This document shows positions 6,781-7,969 of a stretch of 7,969 nucleotides of DNA, piece after piece. How positions within the stretch are numbered: position 1 is the first letter of the stretch; each line of letters starts with the position of its first letter. The position numbers and the translations under genes were made by a program. Below the pieces are notes generated by a model that worked only from the letters and a program-made list of their open reading frames with translations, had not been told where the DNA came from and did not search any database. The DNA comes from CAZILM01 sp964625325 (GTDB lineage: Bacteria > Patescibacteriota > Saccharimonadia > Saccharimonadales > CAYVSP01): assembly GCA_964625325.1 (NCBI GenBank), contig CAZVBA010000032.1, forward strand, positions 1 to 7,969, in the 5' to 3' direction.

Positions 6781-7667
6781 TAAGACAGGGCGCGTTTGAG
6801 CTTGGCTGGCAATAGTTGGGTGGCCGACGGATTATAGTCGATGGTACCGATGCTTTGCGACTTGAGCCGGGAGCGGATTTCCTCGACCTGCCCATAGATG
6901 ACGTGCAAGTGTTGATTAATGCGCTCACTATCAAGCGATTTGTTGGCGTGCATAGCAACATGCCACAGCGGCAACTCGACCCGTTGCTTACAATTATCGA
7001 GCTTCATAAGCTCAGACAGGGCCATCAAGTGGGTTCTAGTGTCATTTTGGCGCCACAAGGCAACTTGTTCGGTAATATTTGCGGGCGGCTCATTCTGCCG
7101 AGCATACCAAGAGGTTAAAGTCAGTGGGCGCAAGACTATATGTCTGACAATCAACGCCGGCAAGTAGGTGGCTAACAGCCGCGCCCCAACGCGGTAGAGC
7201 AGACGTTTGGGCCGACTGAATAAAATATCATCGTAGCGAGCGACGCCGCTGAAGCCAATAACCACATCAACTTTTTTGGCGAGGTCAGGATAGCGTTGAA
7301 GCATACGCGTCACTACGGCAAAGCCATAGGCTAAACCGACTATCGTCAGACGCTTAGATTTATAGCGCAGTTTTACAAAAGCCGCCAGGTAATCGGCTAG
7401 GTTATCAAGGGTTGGTTTGTCGTGGATTCTGTAAAAACTCTGCATGCCGCCAAAACCCGGCAAATCAGGCATCGTAACATTCCCGTACATATGGAGCTCC
7501 CGGGCCAACGGCCACCAATATTCCAAACTGGCGTGCTGGCCGTAGATTACCAGGATTTCGCGCTTACTAGGTTTGGTCGCCGGCAGCTGTAGCATGCGCC
7601 CGGCTAAGCCATTCATCAGTAATGGCATAGTGAATTGTTCAGGCTTAAGGACTGGCGGCTTGGGCAT
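6777..7667 (-). CDS. Alpha/beta-hydrolase fold protein, probably catalytically inactive
   Basis: A 296-residue minus-strand protein with the outline of an alpha/beta hydrolase: strand ILVIYGQHASLEYWWPLARELH (38-59, oxyanion region), VTMPDLPGFGGMQSF (64-78, the usual D-x-PG-x-G after strand 4), LTIVGLAYGFAVV (107-119, nucleophile elbow), and a mostly helical lid (about 144-225). The elbow, normally G-x-S-x-G, reads G-L-A-Y-G, so the nucleophile serine is Ala113. In the C-terminal part (about 231-296) I do not find the usual catalytic Asp and the late His in recognisable context. This suggests a non-catalytic relative with a binding or scaffolding role, or a changed chemistry. No signal peptide or membrane segment is clear. 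A promoter-like box lies 7 bases before the ATG; no ribosome site is visible. The AI-2E gene follows 30 bases downstream with its own promoter. Confidence 0.75.
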   Translation of the reverse strand: MPKPPVLKPEQFTMPLLMNGLAGRMLQLPATKPSKREILVIYGQHASLEYWWPLARELHMYGNVTMPDLPGFGGMQSFYRIHDKPTLDNLADYLAAFVKLRYKSKRLTIVGLAYGFAVVTRMLQRYPDLAKKVDVVIGFSGVARYDDILFSRPKRLLYRVGARLLATYLPALIVRHIVLRPLTLTSWYARQNEPPANITEQVALWRQNDTRTHLMALSELMKLDNCKQRVELPLWHVAMHANKSLDSERINQHLHVIYGQVEEIRSRLKSQSIGTIDYNPSATQLLPAKLKRALSY

Positions 7668-7674
7668 GACTGCT

Positions 7675-7703
7675 ACTCTAACCGGCCCCTATCCCTAACG
7701 CAA
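7675..7703 (-). promoter_or_regulatory. Possible leaderless promoter of the hydrolase gene
   Basis: On the minus strand, TTGCGT (7698-7703), a 17-base spacer and TAGAGT (7675-7680) stand 7 bases before the ATG at 7667. Each hexamer alone is weak, but the spacing is ideal and the distance to the ATG is the same as for the membrane-protein gene at 157 and nearly the same as for the AI-2E gene. Confidence 0.45.
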
Positions 7704-7712
7704 GCATAACCT

Positions 7713-7729
7713 GCTAGCAATTAACTAGC
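7713..7729. repeat. Small inverted repeat GCTAG / CTAGC
   Basis: GCTAG at 7713-7717 pairs with CTAGC at 7725-7729 around the loop CAATTAA. The right arm lies inside the left arm of the larger hairpin at 7723-7772, so the two structures exclude each other. Its role is unknown; five base pairs alone would be weak evidence. Confidence 0.4.
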
Positions 7730-7775
7730 TGAGTAAGCAAGCGCCTGCACGTGTTCCGCACTTGAGCTAGTTTTG
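7723..7775 (+). repeat. Terminator-like hairpin followed by TTTTG
   Basis: Outer arms AACTAGCT (7723-7730) and AGCTAGTT (7765-7772) are perfectly complementary. Inner arms CAAGCGC (7738-7744) and GCACTTG (7758-7764) pair with one mismatch. A 7-base bulge (7731-7737) lies between the two left arms, and the loop is 7745-7757. The plus strand then reads TTTTG (7771-7775) and GTGCG. No plus-strand gene ends here, so it is not an obvious terminator of a visible gene; such stem-loops are the known landing sites of group IIC introns. Confidence 0.55.
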
Positions 7776-7969
7776 GTGCGCCGCCAAGGAACGGACTGAG
7801 CCGTATATGGGCATACGGTGAAGGAGTACCGGCGGTGGCAAGCCGAAAATAGCCAAGAGGCGGGCGGTATCCCTGACTCTGTCAGGGAGCAGGTCCGCTG
7901 GTGCGGGATGCGTGTTGTAGCCAAAAGGTGGCTGAGAAGCTATCATTAAGCCGTAATCATGAAATATCG
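7776..7969 (+). ncRNA. Structured non-coding region, possible 5' part of a group II (IIC-like) intron; runs off the window
   Basis: No convincing protein is encoded, but strong stems are present: CCGTAT/ATACGG (7801-7806/7813-7818), CCCTGAC/GTCAGGG (7871-7877/7881-7887) enclosed by GCGG/CCGC (7864-7867/7895-7898), and AGCC/GGCT (7919-7922/7930-7933). The region begins GTGCG, fitting the GUGYG 5' end of group II introns, directly after a hairpin plus TTTTG. A CAAAA at 7922-7926, mostly in a hairpin loop, could act as EBS1 by pairing with TTTTG (IBS1). GTGAAGGAG (7818-7826) and TAGCC (7850-7854) recall domain I sequences of IIC introns, from memory. Domains II-VI and any reverse transcriptase would be beyond the window. 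Other structured RNAs are possible; I recognised no riboswitch, tmRNA or RNase P signature. The 302 bases 7668-7969 hold nothing else that I can call. Confidence 0.3.

Noticed and set aside
7800..7900. Cobalamin riboswitch, because of the CGGTG...CCGGCGG resemblance
   Set aside because: The diagnostic B12-box order (GGGAA before, GC-x-ACTGT after) is missing and no cobalamin gene follows on the plus strand.
7721..7924. A 67-codon minus-strand open frame in the terminal region
   Set aside because: It is rich in Ser, Thr, Arg and Pro, has no recognisable domain or ribosome site, and lies entirely over the strong inverted repeats of the structured region.
7700..7969. tmRNA, RNase P RNA or rRNA fragment
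   Set aside because: Neither strand shows the tRNA-like ends of tmRNA, the GAGGAAAGTCC core of RNase P or any rRNA segment that I recognise.

Overview
The window is a 7.97 kb bacterial fragment of roughly even base composition, coding on both strands, with a 100-base run of N at 6327-6426. TGA is used as a normal stop (recR, the DHH protein, pfkB, the cyclase gene, the hydrolase gene), so this is not a UGA-recoding lineage. The compact proteins, head-to-tail stop/start overlaps, apparently leaderless genes with strong -10 boxes, and divergent house-keeping proteins (for example a RecR without its zinc-finger cysteines) suggest a Patescibacteria/CPR genome, perhaps Saccharibacteria-like. That placement is inference from protein character, not a phylogeny.

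Left part (1-1338): the last 41 codons of the replicative helicase dnaB, then a polytopic membrane protein that resembles GT-C glycosyltransferases, driven by an extended -10 promoter placed so close to the ATG that the mRNA should be leaderless. Centre (1350-6271): one tight six-gene operon, ybaB - recR - DHH/NrnA-type phosphoesterase - PfkB sugar/nucleoside kinase - metal-dependent cyclase (kynurenine-formamidase fold) - cysS. It starts from a TGG-TACAAT extended -10 with a good AAGGAG ribosome site before ybaB. Four of the five internal junctions are overlaps of 1-4 bases, so translation is probably coupled. ybaB and recR form the classic recombination/nucleoid pair. The DHH, PfkB and cyclase enzymes look like a nucleotide/small-molecule salvage set, and cysS provides cysteinyl-tRNA.

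Right part (6272-7667): after a hairpin that runs into the assembly gap, two genes lie on the minus strand: the N-terminal part of an AI-2E family transporter (cut by the gap) and a 296-residue alpha/beta-hydrolase-fold protein whose nucleophile serine is replaced by alanine. Both have promoter-like boxes only 6-7 bases before the ATG.

The last 302 bases (7668-7969) contain no convincing gene but several strong inverted repeats. A hairpin followed by TTTTG and then GTGCG, with a possible matching CAAAA loop about 150 bases downstream, fits the 5' end of a group II intron of the terminator-inserting (IIC) kind. This is a hypothesis; I could not match it to a family by memory alone. The most notable points are this structured end, the catalytically dead-looking hydrolase, the zinc-finger-less RecR, and the repeated leaderless-promoter geometry.
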